Assembly (NCBI GenBank): GCA_017999195.1
Contig: JAGOBP010000292.1
Span: 1-5,748, forward strand
DNA: 5,748 nucleotides
Reading direction: 5' to 3'
Origin: Thermoflexales bacterium
GTDB taxonomy: Bacteria; Chloroflexota; Anaerolineae; Fen-1058
Under the pieces are notes generated by a model. That model was not told the DNA's origin and made no database searches. It saw only the letters and a program-made list of their open reading frames with translations. Each line of letters opens with the position of its first letter. Position 1 is the first letter of the stretch. A program made the position numbers and the translations under genes. Shown here in pieces: positions 1 to 5,126 of the stretch.

Positions 1-73
1 CCTGACACGGTTATCCGATGGAAGTACCGCACAAGTCAGGAAAATCCGAGGCTCTGGAGGATAATAAAGCCGC

Positions 74-122
74 ATTGACCGACACCGCCGCAGCACTGGC
101 TGAGGGGCGCAGTTCGGTCAAT
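74..122 (+). promoter_or_regulatory. Leader hairpin upstream of the SPFH gene
   Basis: A perfect 9-bp inverted repeat (ATTGACCGA at 74-82, TCGGTCAAT at 114-122) encloses two further short stems, 86-89 with 106-109 and 91-94 with 99-102, closed by a four-base loop. The whole folds into one long imperfect hairpin ending 13 bases before the ribosome binding site of the SPFH gene. No T-run follows, so it does not look like a terminator for this strand. A GATAAT hexamer at 60-65 could be a -10 box, which would put the hairpin at the very 5' end of the mRNA, but no convincing -35 is visible. The fold is seen in the sequence; a regulatory or mRNA-stabilising role is inference. Confidence 0.45.
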
Positions 123-135
123 CGGCTTGGTTCCA

Positions 136-141
136 AAGGAG
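136..141 (+). promoter_or_regulatory. Ribosome binding site fixing the GTG start of the SPFH gene
   Basis: AAGGAG lies four bases before GTG at 146. The next in-frame candidate, ATG at 170, has no Shine-Dalgarno sequence and would cut into the N-terminal membrane helix, so GTG 146 is preferred. Confidence 0.6.
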
Positions 142-145
142 TGTC

Positions 146-2119
146 GTGCCCGATCTATCCGTTGTTCTCATGACGTTAGTTGGCGTGCTGTTGCTGGGCG
201 TGGTCCTGTCCGGCGTGCGCTTCATCCCCAACAACCGCATCGGCATTGTCGAGAAGCGGTTCAGCCTGACCAAAGGCTCGGTCAAGTCCGGCTTCATCGC
301 CCTCAACGGCGAAGCGGGCTATCAACCGCGCGTGCTGCGCGGCGGTCTGCATTATCTGGTGCCGCTGCAATACTTCGTGCACGTCATGCCGCTGGTCACC
401 ATCACCCAGGGCAAGATCGGCTACGTCTTCGCGCGTGACGGACGCCAGCTCGAGCCGACGCAAGTCCTGGCGTCGAATGCAATCGTGTCGGACTTCCAGG
501 ACGCGGAAAGTTTCCTGCGGAAAGTGGGCCAGCGCGGCCCGCAGCGCCGCATCCTGCGTGAAGGCACCTACGCCATCAACCTGGTGCAGTTCGTCGTCAT
601 CACCGAAGAGAAGGTGTACTCGCTGCCGCTGGGCAAAGACGACGCGGCCATCATCATGCAGATGGCCAAGTTCATCGCCGACCGCAACGGCTTCCGGCCG
701 GTCGTGATCAAAGACACCGACGACTCGGTGGGCATTGTGACCGTGCACGATGGCATCTCGCTGGGGCAGGATCAGATCATTGCGCCAACCGTGGGCGATG
801 ATCCGGCCGATGCCTACACCTATCACAACAAGTTTCAAGATCCCGATCGGTTTTTGCAGGCCGGCGGTTATCGTGGCCGCCAACTGCAAGTGCTTGTCGA
901 AGGCACGTATTACATCAACCGGCTGTTTGCCACCGTCGAATTGATCCCGAAAACGATCATCGACGTCGGCAGCGTGGGTGTGGTCGTGTCGTACACCGGC
1001 GATATCGGCTCGGACTTGTCGGGCGCGGACTATCGCCACGGCGAGATGGTGGAGAAGAACAAGCGCGGCGTGTGGAACGTGCCGCTCCTGCCGGGCAAAT
1101 ACGCCTTCAATACGTACGCCGGTAAAGTGATCATCGTGCCGACGACGAACATCATTTTGAAGTGGATTCGCAACCAGGTGGGTGCGCACCGCTTCGATGA
1201 GAACCTAGCCGAAGTCTCGCTGATTACGAAGGACGCCTTCGAGCCGTCCCTGCCGCTGTCGGTGGTCATCCACATCGACTACCAGAAAGCGCCGCTGGTC
1301 ATTCAGCGCTTCGGCGACATCAAACGTCTGGTGGAGCAGACGCTAGACCCGATGGTGTCCGCTTACTTCAAGAACGTGGGCCAGACCCGCACGCTGATTC
1401 AACTCTTGCAAGAGCGCAGCCTGATCCAGCAGGTCGCCAGTCAGGAGATGCGGGAGAAGTTCGCGCACTACAATCTGGAATTGGAAGAAGTGCTCATCGG
1501 CACACCGGCGTCCGCGCCCGGTGACACGCAGATCGAAACGATCCTCGTGCAGCTGCGCTCGCGACAAGTCGCGGCCGAGCAGGTCGAGACGTACGATCGG
1601 CAGCAACAGGCGGCCGTGAAAGAGCGCGAACTGAAAGAAGCGCAATCGCGCGCGCAGATGCAGACCAACCTTACCGAATCGGAGTTGAACATCACGGTCC
1701 TGGGCAACCAGGGTAAAGCCGAGTATCAGCGCTCGCTGCAACAGGCCGCGCAGATTCGTGCGCTGGCGCACGCCGAGGCTGAGAAGGTGGCGCGCATCGG
1801 TATCGCGCAGGCGTTGGCCACGGAAGAGCAAGTGCGCGCCTACGGCGGGCCGCAGTTCCAGGTCACGCAGACTGTGCTCAGCCGCTTTGCCGAAGCCATC
1901 CAGCAAGCCGGGGTGGACGTTGTCCCGCGCATCATGATCGGCGGGCAGGACGGCAGCAACGGCAGCATCATGGAAGCGCTGATGGCCATGCTGCTCTCGG
2001 AGCGCCTGGGGGCTGGAGCGACGACTCAATCGCCGCGCTCGCCGGAAGCCGAAGCGATGTTGGCGCAGATTCGGCAGGGCTTGCAGGCCAAGCCGGAGTC
2101 GAGCCGCAAAGCAGAGTAA
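146..2119 (+). CDS. SPFH/Band 7 (flotillin-like) membrane-anchored protein with internal repeats
   Basis: This 657-aa protein begins with a short N-terminus and one hydrophobic helix (about residues 5-26), which predicts a membrane anchor. A long beta-rich region follows. It contains two related blocks, at about 98-153 and 202-265, each with an FQD-x-(E/D)-x-FL element and an EGTY-x-IN element (EGTYAIN at 139-145, EGTYYIN at 252-258). A third, shorter relative lies near 308-337. The SPFH-like core is about 350-460. A charged Ala/Gln/Glu-rich segment at about 465-565, with AHAEAEKVARIGIAQAL at 541-557, should form a coiled coil, as in flotillins. The C-terminal tail (600-657) is Gly/Ser/Ala-rich and probably disordered. 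SPFH proteins oligomerise at membranes and organise microdomains or control proteases; the specific client here cannot be read from sequence. The GTG start is chosen for its AAGGAG. A strong terminator follows, so the gene appears to be transcribed separately from the chelatase gene. The family call is firm, the cellular role is not. Confidence 0.85.
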   Translation: MPDLSVVLMTLVGVLLLGVVLSGVRFIPNNRIGIVEKRFSLTKGSVKSGFIALNGEAGYQPRVLRGGLHYLVPLQYFVHVMPLVTITQGKIGYVFARDGRQLEPTQVLASNAIVSDFQDAESFLRKVGQRGPQRRILREGTYAINLVQFVVITEEKVYSLPLGKDDAAIIMQMAKFIADRNGFRPVVIKDTDDSVGIVTVHDGISLGQDQIIAPTVGDDPADAYTYHNKFQDPDRFLQAGGYRGRQLQVLVEGTYYINRLFATVELIPKTIIDVGSVGVVVSYTGDIGSDLSGADYRHGEMVEKNKRGVWNVPLLPGKYAFNTYAGKVIIVPTTNIILKWIRNQVGAHRFDENLAEVSLITKDAFEPSLPLSVVIHIDYQKAPLVIQRFGDIKRLVEQTLDPMVSAYFKNVGQTRTLIQLLQERSLIQQVASQEMREKFAHYNLELEEVLIGTPASAPGDTQIETILVQLRSRQVAAEQVETYDRQQQAAVKERELKEAQSRAQMQTNLTESELNITVLGNQGKAEYQRSLQQAAQIRALAHAEAEKVARIGIAQALATEEQVRAYGGPQFQVTQTVLSRFAEAIQQAGVDVVPRIMIGGQDGSNGSIMEALMAMLLSERLGAGATTQSPRSPEAEAMLAQIRQGLQAKPESSRKAE

Positions 2120-2155
2120 CATCGGCTTTGCAAATCGAAGTAGGTGATTGACCAT

Positions 2156-2193
2156 GACACACCTCGGGCTGGTGGCTCGGGGTGTGTCTGTTT
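2156..2193 (+). terminator. Rho-independent terminator after the SPFH gene
   Basis: GACACACC (2156-2163) pairs perfectly with GGTGTGTC (2181-2188). Pairing continues inward through 2164-2169 with 2175-2180, including two G-U pairs, to give a stem of about 14 bp around a five-base loop. A short T-rich tail (TGTTTAT) follows. It lies 36 bases after the SPFH stop codon and closes that transcription unit. Confidence 0.75.
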
Positions 2194-2244
2194 ATCCGAT
2201 CGGCCTTCGCCCGAAATCGTGCGTCGCGCAATCGCGCGCAACGT

Positions 2245-2273
2245 CTGAACGCGAGGCTAAAGTGCGGTATAAT
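2245..2273 (+). promoter_or_regulatory. Probable sigma-70-type promoter of the chelatase transcription unit
   Basis: A consensus TATAAT is at 2268-2273. Seventeen bases upstream, CTGAAC (2245-2250) is a weak -35 candidate, matching TTGACA at three positions. Transcription would start near 2280, giving a leader of about 80 bases before ATG 2363. The location between a terminator and the next gene supports it. The -10 match is good, the -35 poor. Confidence 0.55.
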
Positions 2274-2282
2274 CAGCCGTGA

Positions 2283-2325
2283 AACGTGTTGCGTGGTTCG
2301 TGTCAGATTGAACACGCAACACGTT
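2283..2325 (+). promoter_or_regulatory. Stem-loop in the 5' leader of the chelatase gene
   Basis: AACGTGTTGCGTG (2283-2295) is the exact reverse complement of CACGCAACACGTT (2313-2325), a perfect 13-bp stem. After a bulged G at 2296 it can be extended by TTC/GAA (2297-2299 with 2310-2312). The loop is about ten bases. It begins roughly where transcription from the TATAAT box should start and ends 37 bases before ATG 2363. No T-run follows, so it is not an obvious terminator. I see no B12-box motif of a cobalamin riboswitch in the leader. It may be a 5' mRNA-stabilising hairpin or, as DNA, a protein-binding palindrome. Confidence 0.6.
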
Positions 2326-2362
2326 ACATTCTAAGGAAACATCGAGGTTCTTCAAGAGCATT

Positions 2363-3466
2363 ATGCCCAACATCTTCCCATTTACCGCGATTGTCGGCCA
2401 GGAGCGCATGAAGCGCGCCCTGATTTTGAACGCCATTTATCCTCAGATCGGCGGCGTGTTGATTCGTGGCGAACGCGGCACGGCTAAGTCCACCGCCGCG
2501 CGTGCGCTGGCCGCGCTGCTGCCCGACATCGAAGTGGTGCAAGACTGCCACTTCGGCTGCGATCCCGATCAACCTGCGACATGGTGTACCGAGTGCCGCG
2601 AGCGCGCCGCTAACAATGGCAAAGATTTACCTCACAGCAAGCGCCGCACTAAGTTCGTTGATCTGCCCGTCAGCGCGACGGAAGATCGCGTGGTGGGCAC
2701 GCTCGATATTGAGCAAGCTATTCAGAAGGGTATTCGCCGCTTCGAGCCGGGCGTGTTGGCTTCGGCCAATCGCGGCCTGCTGTACGTCGATGAAGTGAAC
2801 CTGCTCGACGATCATGTGGTCGATCTGCTGCTCGACTCGGCGGCGATGGGCGTGAACGTGGTTGAGCGCGAAGGCATCTCGTTTAGCCATCCGGCGCGCT
2901 TCATCCTCGTCGGCACGATGAATCCTGAAGAAGGCGACCTGCGGCCGCAGCTGCTCGATCGGTTTGCGTTTGCCGTCGATATTCAAGGCATTCACGATCA
3001 AATGGCGCGCATGGCCATCCTCGAACGGACGCTGCAATTCGACAGCGATCCCGAGGGTTTCCGTGAAGAGTGGGAACCGCACGAGCAGCAGTTGAGCCAG
3101 GAGATCGATCGGGCGCGGAAGTTGCTGCCGGACGTGAAGTATCGTCAACATGATCTGGCCGCCATCGCGGGCATGGTCGGTGGCCTGGGCATCGACGGGC
3201 ATCGCGCCGACATCGTGATTCTCAAGGGCGCGCGCGCGCATGCTGCACTGCATGGCCGCGACCACATCACGCACGACGACATTTTGTTGGCCGCCGAATT
3301 GGCGCTGCCACACCGCCTCAAGCGTCAACCGTTCCAGGATGACGGCTCAATCTCCGCACAGGATTTGAGCGAGCGTCTGGAGCGCGCCGAAAGTGAATTC
3401 CCCGGCGGCGATGATGCCGAGATGGACGAGTCGGGTGAAGAAGGCGCGACCAAAAAAAAACGGTAA
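2363..3466 (+). CDS. ChlI/CobS-like AAA+ chelatase subunit, zero-frame product of a probable frameshifting chlI-D gene
   Basis: The zero frame gives 367 aa with the complete AAA+ module of magnesium/cobalt chelatase small subunits. Visible motifs are Walker A GERGTAKS (36-43), Walker B LLYVDE (139-144), sensor-1 region VGTMNPEEGDLRP (183-195) and LLDRF (197-201) with the likely arginine finger. A CxxxC...CxxC set (Cys62, 66, 75, 78) follows Walker A, as in the BchI-BchD fused type of this family, and may bind metal. The helical lid is about 240-335. An acidic linker (343-362) then runs into three Lys codons, Arg and TAA. AAA+ rings of this family use ATP to drive metal insertion by the large subunit (ChlH for Mg in chlorophyll, CobN for Co in cobalamin). 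The ATG is chosen because MPNIFPFTAIVGQE matches the normal N-terminus; its Shine-Dalgarno is weak. The stop lies directly after a slippery A-run, and the VWA half continues in the -1 frame. Cobalt versus magnesium cannot be decided here; no ChlH or CobN gene is in the window. Confidence 0.85.
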   Translation: MPNIFPFTAIVGQERMKRALILNAIYPQIGGVLIRGERGTAKSTAARALAALLPDIEVVQDCHFGCDPDQPATWCTECRERAANNGKDLPHSKRRTKFVDLPVSATEDRVVGTLDIEQAIQKGIRRFEPGVLASANRGLLYVDEVNLLDDHVVDLLLDSAAMGVNVVEREGISFSHPARFILVGTMNPEEGDLRPQLLDRFAFAVDIQGIHDQMARMAILERTLQFDSDPEGFREEWEPHEQQLSQEIDRARKLLPDVKYRQHDLAAIAGMVGGLGIDGHRADIVILKGARAHAALHGRDHITHDDILLAAELALPHRLKRQPFQDDGSISAQDLSERLERAESEFPGGDDAEMDESGEEGATKKKR

Positions 3467-3505
3467 GCCCGGAAGGCGAAGTCCAAGATAACGCCGACTT
3501 CGGGC
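3437..3505 (+). promoter_or_regulatory. Probable -1 programmed frameshift signal (SD-like element, A9 slip site, hairpin)
   Basis: Three elements are in order. GAAGAAGG (3437-3444) resembles a Shine-Dalgarno sequence ten bases before the last two Lys codons. Nine A at 3452-3460 are read as AAA AAA AAA in the zero frame, so tandem Lys-tRNAs can re-pair one base back on A AAA AAA. A six-base spacer holding the zero-frame TAA (3464-3466) leads to a hairpin: 3467-3473 pairs with 3499-3505 (one G-U) and 3475-3478 pairs with 3492-3495. An alternative stem, 3477-3483 with 3496-3502, competes with it. Slippage joins residue 366 to the frame that starts again at 3460. The order and spacings match the E. 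coli dnaX signal. RNA polymerase slippage on A9, adding one A, would give the same fusion. A missed A in the assembly is the main rival explanation. Confidence 0.7.
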
Positions 3506-4431
3506 ACAGCGACGCTAAAACCAAATCGCAGACGACGGGCAATCAAGACGCCTACTGGTGGGAGGGTGGTGACAACTCGCCCATCGGTGAGACGTTTGAC
3601 GTGCGCAAGCTGGACACGCCGCTCGATAAGTTGACGCGGCGCGCGGCGGGCCGCCGCAGCACCAGCAAGACCGATCGCAAACGCGGGCGCTACATCCAAG
3701 CCCGACCGTCCCCCGGCAACCCCAAAGACCTCGCCTTTGATGCGACGCTGCGTGCGGCTGCGCCGTTCCAGAATCAGCGCAAGGCCGAAGAACTGCACGG
3801 CCCCGCGTTTCGAGTCAAACGCCACGACTATCAAAAGAAAGTGCGTGTCCGCAAGTCGGCCAACCTGATCTTATTCGTCGTCGATGCGTCATGGTCGATG
3901 GCGGTGGCCGAGCGCATGGCCGCGACCAAAGGCGCGATCATGTCACTGTTGACGGACGCTTATCAACGCCGCGACCGCGTGGGCTTGATCGTCTTCCAGA
4001 AAGATCAGGCGCGACTCGTACTACCGCCGACCAACTCCGTTGAACTGGCGCAGAAAGCGCTGCGCGATATTCCCGTGGGCGGCAAAACGCCGCTGTCGGC
4101 AGGCCTGACGCTGACGCACATGGTGATTCAACAAGAGATGCGCCTGCATCCTGATGTCGCTCCGCTCGCCATCATCCTCACCGATGGCGCAGGTAACGTT
4201 TCGCAAAGCGGCCTGCCTGCGCAAGAAGAGTCTTACAAAATCTGCGCGGAAATTTGCAAACTCAAGATTCGCCTCGTCGTGATCAACATGGAGCATCCCG
4301 CCTTCGATCAGGGGCTGGCCCAGAAACTGGCCGACGCATTGGAATCGCCGTGCTATTCGCTGAAGGAACTCAAGGCTGAGTCGCTCTATCGGACGGTGCG
4401 CGACGAACTGGATAGTCCGAAAGTGCCGTAA
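3460..4431 (+). CDS. -1 frame extension: linker and VWA domain of the ChlD/CobT-like chelatase subunit (fusion 2363-3460 + 3460-4431, about 689 aa)
   Basis: Read by -1 slippage, the AAA+ part (366 residues) is joined to 323 further residues. They comprise a linker, the basic stretch PLDKLTRRAAGRRSTSK typical of BchD/CobT-like proteins, and a C-terminal VWA (integrin-I) domain. MIDAS residues are present: DASWS (Asp508, Ser510, Ser512 of the fusion), Thr576 in GGKTPLSAGL, and Asp608 in LTDGAG. The VWA domain binds a metal and couples the AAA+ ring to the large chelatase subunit. In the -1 frame the previous stop is TGA 3436-3438, and no ATG, GTG or TTG occurs before GTG 3601. That GTG lacks a Shine-Dalgarno sequence and lies within conserved-looking sequence (GETFDVRKLDTPLDK), so separate initiation is unlikely. 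About 689 aa is a normal size for single-chain AAA+/VWA cobaltochelatase-type subunits. A conventional caller would report only 3601-4431 (276 aa). Confidence 0.8.
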   Translation, partial: TVSPEGEVQDNADFGHSDAKTKSQTTGNQDAYWWEGGDNSPIGETFDVRKLDTPLDKLTRRAAGRRSTSKTDRKRGRYIQARPSPGNPKDLAFDATLRAAAPFQNQRKAEELHGPAFRVKRHDYQKKVRVRKSANLILFVVDASWSMAVAERMAATKGAIMSLLTDAYQRRDRVGLIVFQKDQARLVLPPTNSVELAQKALRDIPVGGKTPLSAGLTLTHMVIQQEMRLHPDVAPLAIILTDGAGNVSQSGLPAQEESYKICAEICKLKIRLVVINMEHPAFDQGLAQKLADALESPCYSLKELKAESLYRTVRDELDSPKVP

Positions 4432-4436
4432 GGAGG
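4430..4436 (+). promoter_or_regulatory. Strong ribosome binding site overlapping the chelatase stop codon
   Basis: AAGGAGG starts inside the TAA stop of the VWA frame and sits six bases before ATG 4443. It is the best Shine-Dalgarno sequence in the window and ties the 90-aa gene translationally to the chelatase gene. Confidence 0.75.
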
Positions 4437-4442
4437 CTTGCC

Positions 4443-4715
4443 ATGCAGTGGCCCGAAGTCCGCGCTGCTTATCCCAATCAATGGCTGGTCATTGAAGCGC
4501 TTGAGTCTCATACCGAGCACGCCCTACGGTTGCTGGATCGGATCGCCGTAATCGACGTATGCGCGGATGGCACAGCCGCCATGCACAGCTATCGCCGCTT
4601 ACATCAGTCGTTCCCCGCCCGCGAGTTTTACTTTGCCCATACTCAGCGCGAAACCCTGGAGATCATCGAGCAGCGCTGGATCGGAGTGCGGAGGAGCCAT
4701 GCAGCTGCTACTTAA
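4443..4715 (+). CDS. Small protein of unknown function paired with the retropepsin-like protease
   Basis: This 90-aa protein is soluble, without a signal peptide or membrane segment. It opens with MQWPEVRAAYPNQWLVIEAL, a pattern (W/F-x-E-V...YPNQW-(V/L)-(V/L)-(I/V)-E) that I recall from short hypothetical proteins encoded next to clan AA aspartic proteases. A likely beta strand (LDRIAVIDV, 31-39) follows. The C-terminal part has REFYFAHT (60-67) and ends near ERRW-like EQRWIGVRR (76-84). No catalytic motif is evident. It starts 11 bases after the chelatase stop with an excellent Shine-Dalgarno sequence. Its last 17 bases overlap the protease gene, so the two are almost certainly translationally coupled and may act together as inhibitor, substrate or adaptor and protease; that role is inference. 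Function is unknown. Confidence 0.75.
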   Translation: MQWPEVRAAYPNQWLVIEALESHTEHALRLLDRIAVIDVCADGTAAMHSYRRLHQSFPAREFYFAHTQRETLEIIEQRWIGVRRSHAAAT

Positions 4716-5085
4716 GGATGACCTTCCGTTTGTATCCGTGACGGTCGCCTATCGAGGTCGACAACTCCAAATCCCGGACATTCTGGTTGACACTGGCTCA
4801 GCCAGCACGATACTGGCCGCCGATCAGGTTGCACACATCGATCTGGTGCCGGAACCCTCAGATGTTCTGAAACTCATTCAAGGCGTGGGTGGTACCGAAG
4901 CGGTTTTTACGCGCCGCATTGATCATTTGCAGGTCGATGAACAACAGTTGCACGAATTTGAAATCGAAGTGGGCGGCCTCGATTACGGCTTCGCCATCAA
5001 TGGCATTCTGGGCATGGATTTCCTTACTCAAACACGCGCTATACTCGATCTAAGCAAACTGCAATTGCACTTTGAGTCGATGTAA
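4699..5085 (+). CDS. Retropepsin-like (clan AA) aspartic protease
   Basis: This 128-aa single-domain protein carries the retropepsin hallmarks. The catalytic loop is ILVDTGSAS (28-36, catalytic Asp31). A glycine-containing flap-like turn, GVGG, is at 62-65, and the hydrophobic psi-loop motif INGILGMDFL is at 100-109. A single D-T/S-G motif means it must dimerise to form an active site, as retroviral and bacterial retropepsin-like proteases do. No signal peptide or transmembrane segment is visible, so it is probably cytoplasmic. ATG 4699 is chosen because GGAGGAG (4690-4696) precedes it and MQLLLKDDLPFVSVTV fits the start of the fold; the frame is open further upstream but only inside the neighbouring gene. 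It overlaps the 90-aa gene by 17 bases. Its substrate is unknown. The family call is strong, activity is inferred. Confidence 0.85.
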   Translation: MQLLLKDDLPFVSVTVAYRGRQLQIPDILVDTGSASTILAADQVAHIDLVPEPSDVLKLIQGVGGTEAVFTRRIDHLQVDEQQLHEFEIEVGGLDYGFAINGILGMDFLTQTRAILDLSKLQLHFESM

Positions 5086-5126
5086 TCAACCGCGGCACAT
5101 CGTTGTACCGCAAGAATTGAGCACTC

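Noticed and set aside
1..78. Possible C-terminus of an upstream gene in frame 1 (stop at 76-78) or frame 2 (stop at 62-64)
   Set aside because: Both tails are short and give no recognisable sequence, so neither can be supported from the window alone.
18..173. A 51-codon + strand open frame from ATG 18 that overlaps the SPFH start
   Set aside because: It has no Shine-Dalgarno sequence, no recognisable product, spans the hairpin at 74-122 and runs 28 bases into the SPFH gene.
176..1189. A 337-codon open frame on the - strand inside the SPFH gene
   Set aside because: Its translation is a His/Asp/Arg/Val-rich antisense shadow with no domain, and the + strand frame is a clear SPFH protein.
1343..2155. 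A 270-codon open frame on the - strand over the SPFH 3' end
   Set aside because: It is Leu/Arg-rich and domain-free, the usual antisense shadow of a GC-rich gene.
2120..2362. Cobalamin riboswitch before the chelatase gene
   Set aside because: The gap was examined because of the possible B12 link, but no B12-box-like motif was found; the space holds only the terminator, promoter and stem-loop.
3601..4431. GTG 3601 as the real start of an independent VWA protein
   Set aside because: There is no Shine-Dalgarno sequence, the codon lies within family-like sequence, and the -1 frame is open back to the A-run at the end of the AAA+ gene.
5092..5111. Small hairpin between the protease and kinase genes (GCGG/CCGC plus three inner pairs)
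   Set aside because: The stem is short with a mismatch and no T-run, so it is not a convincing terminator or regulatory site.
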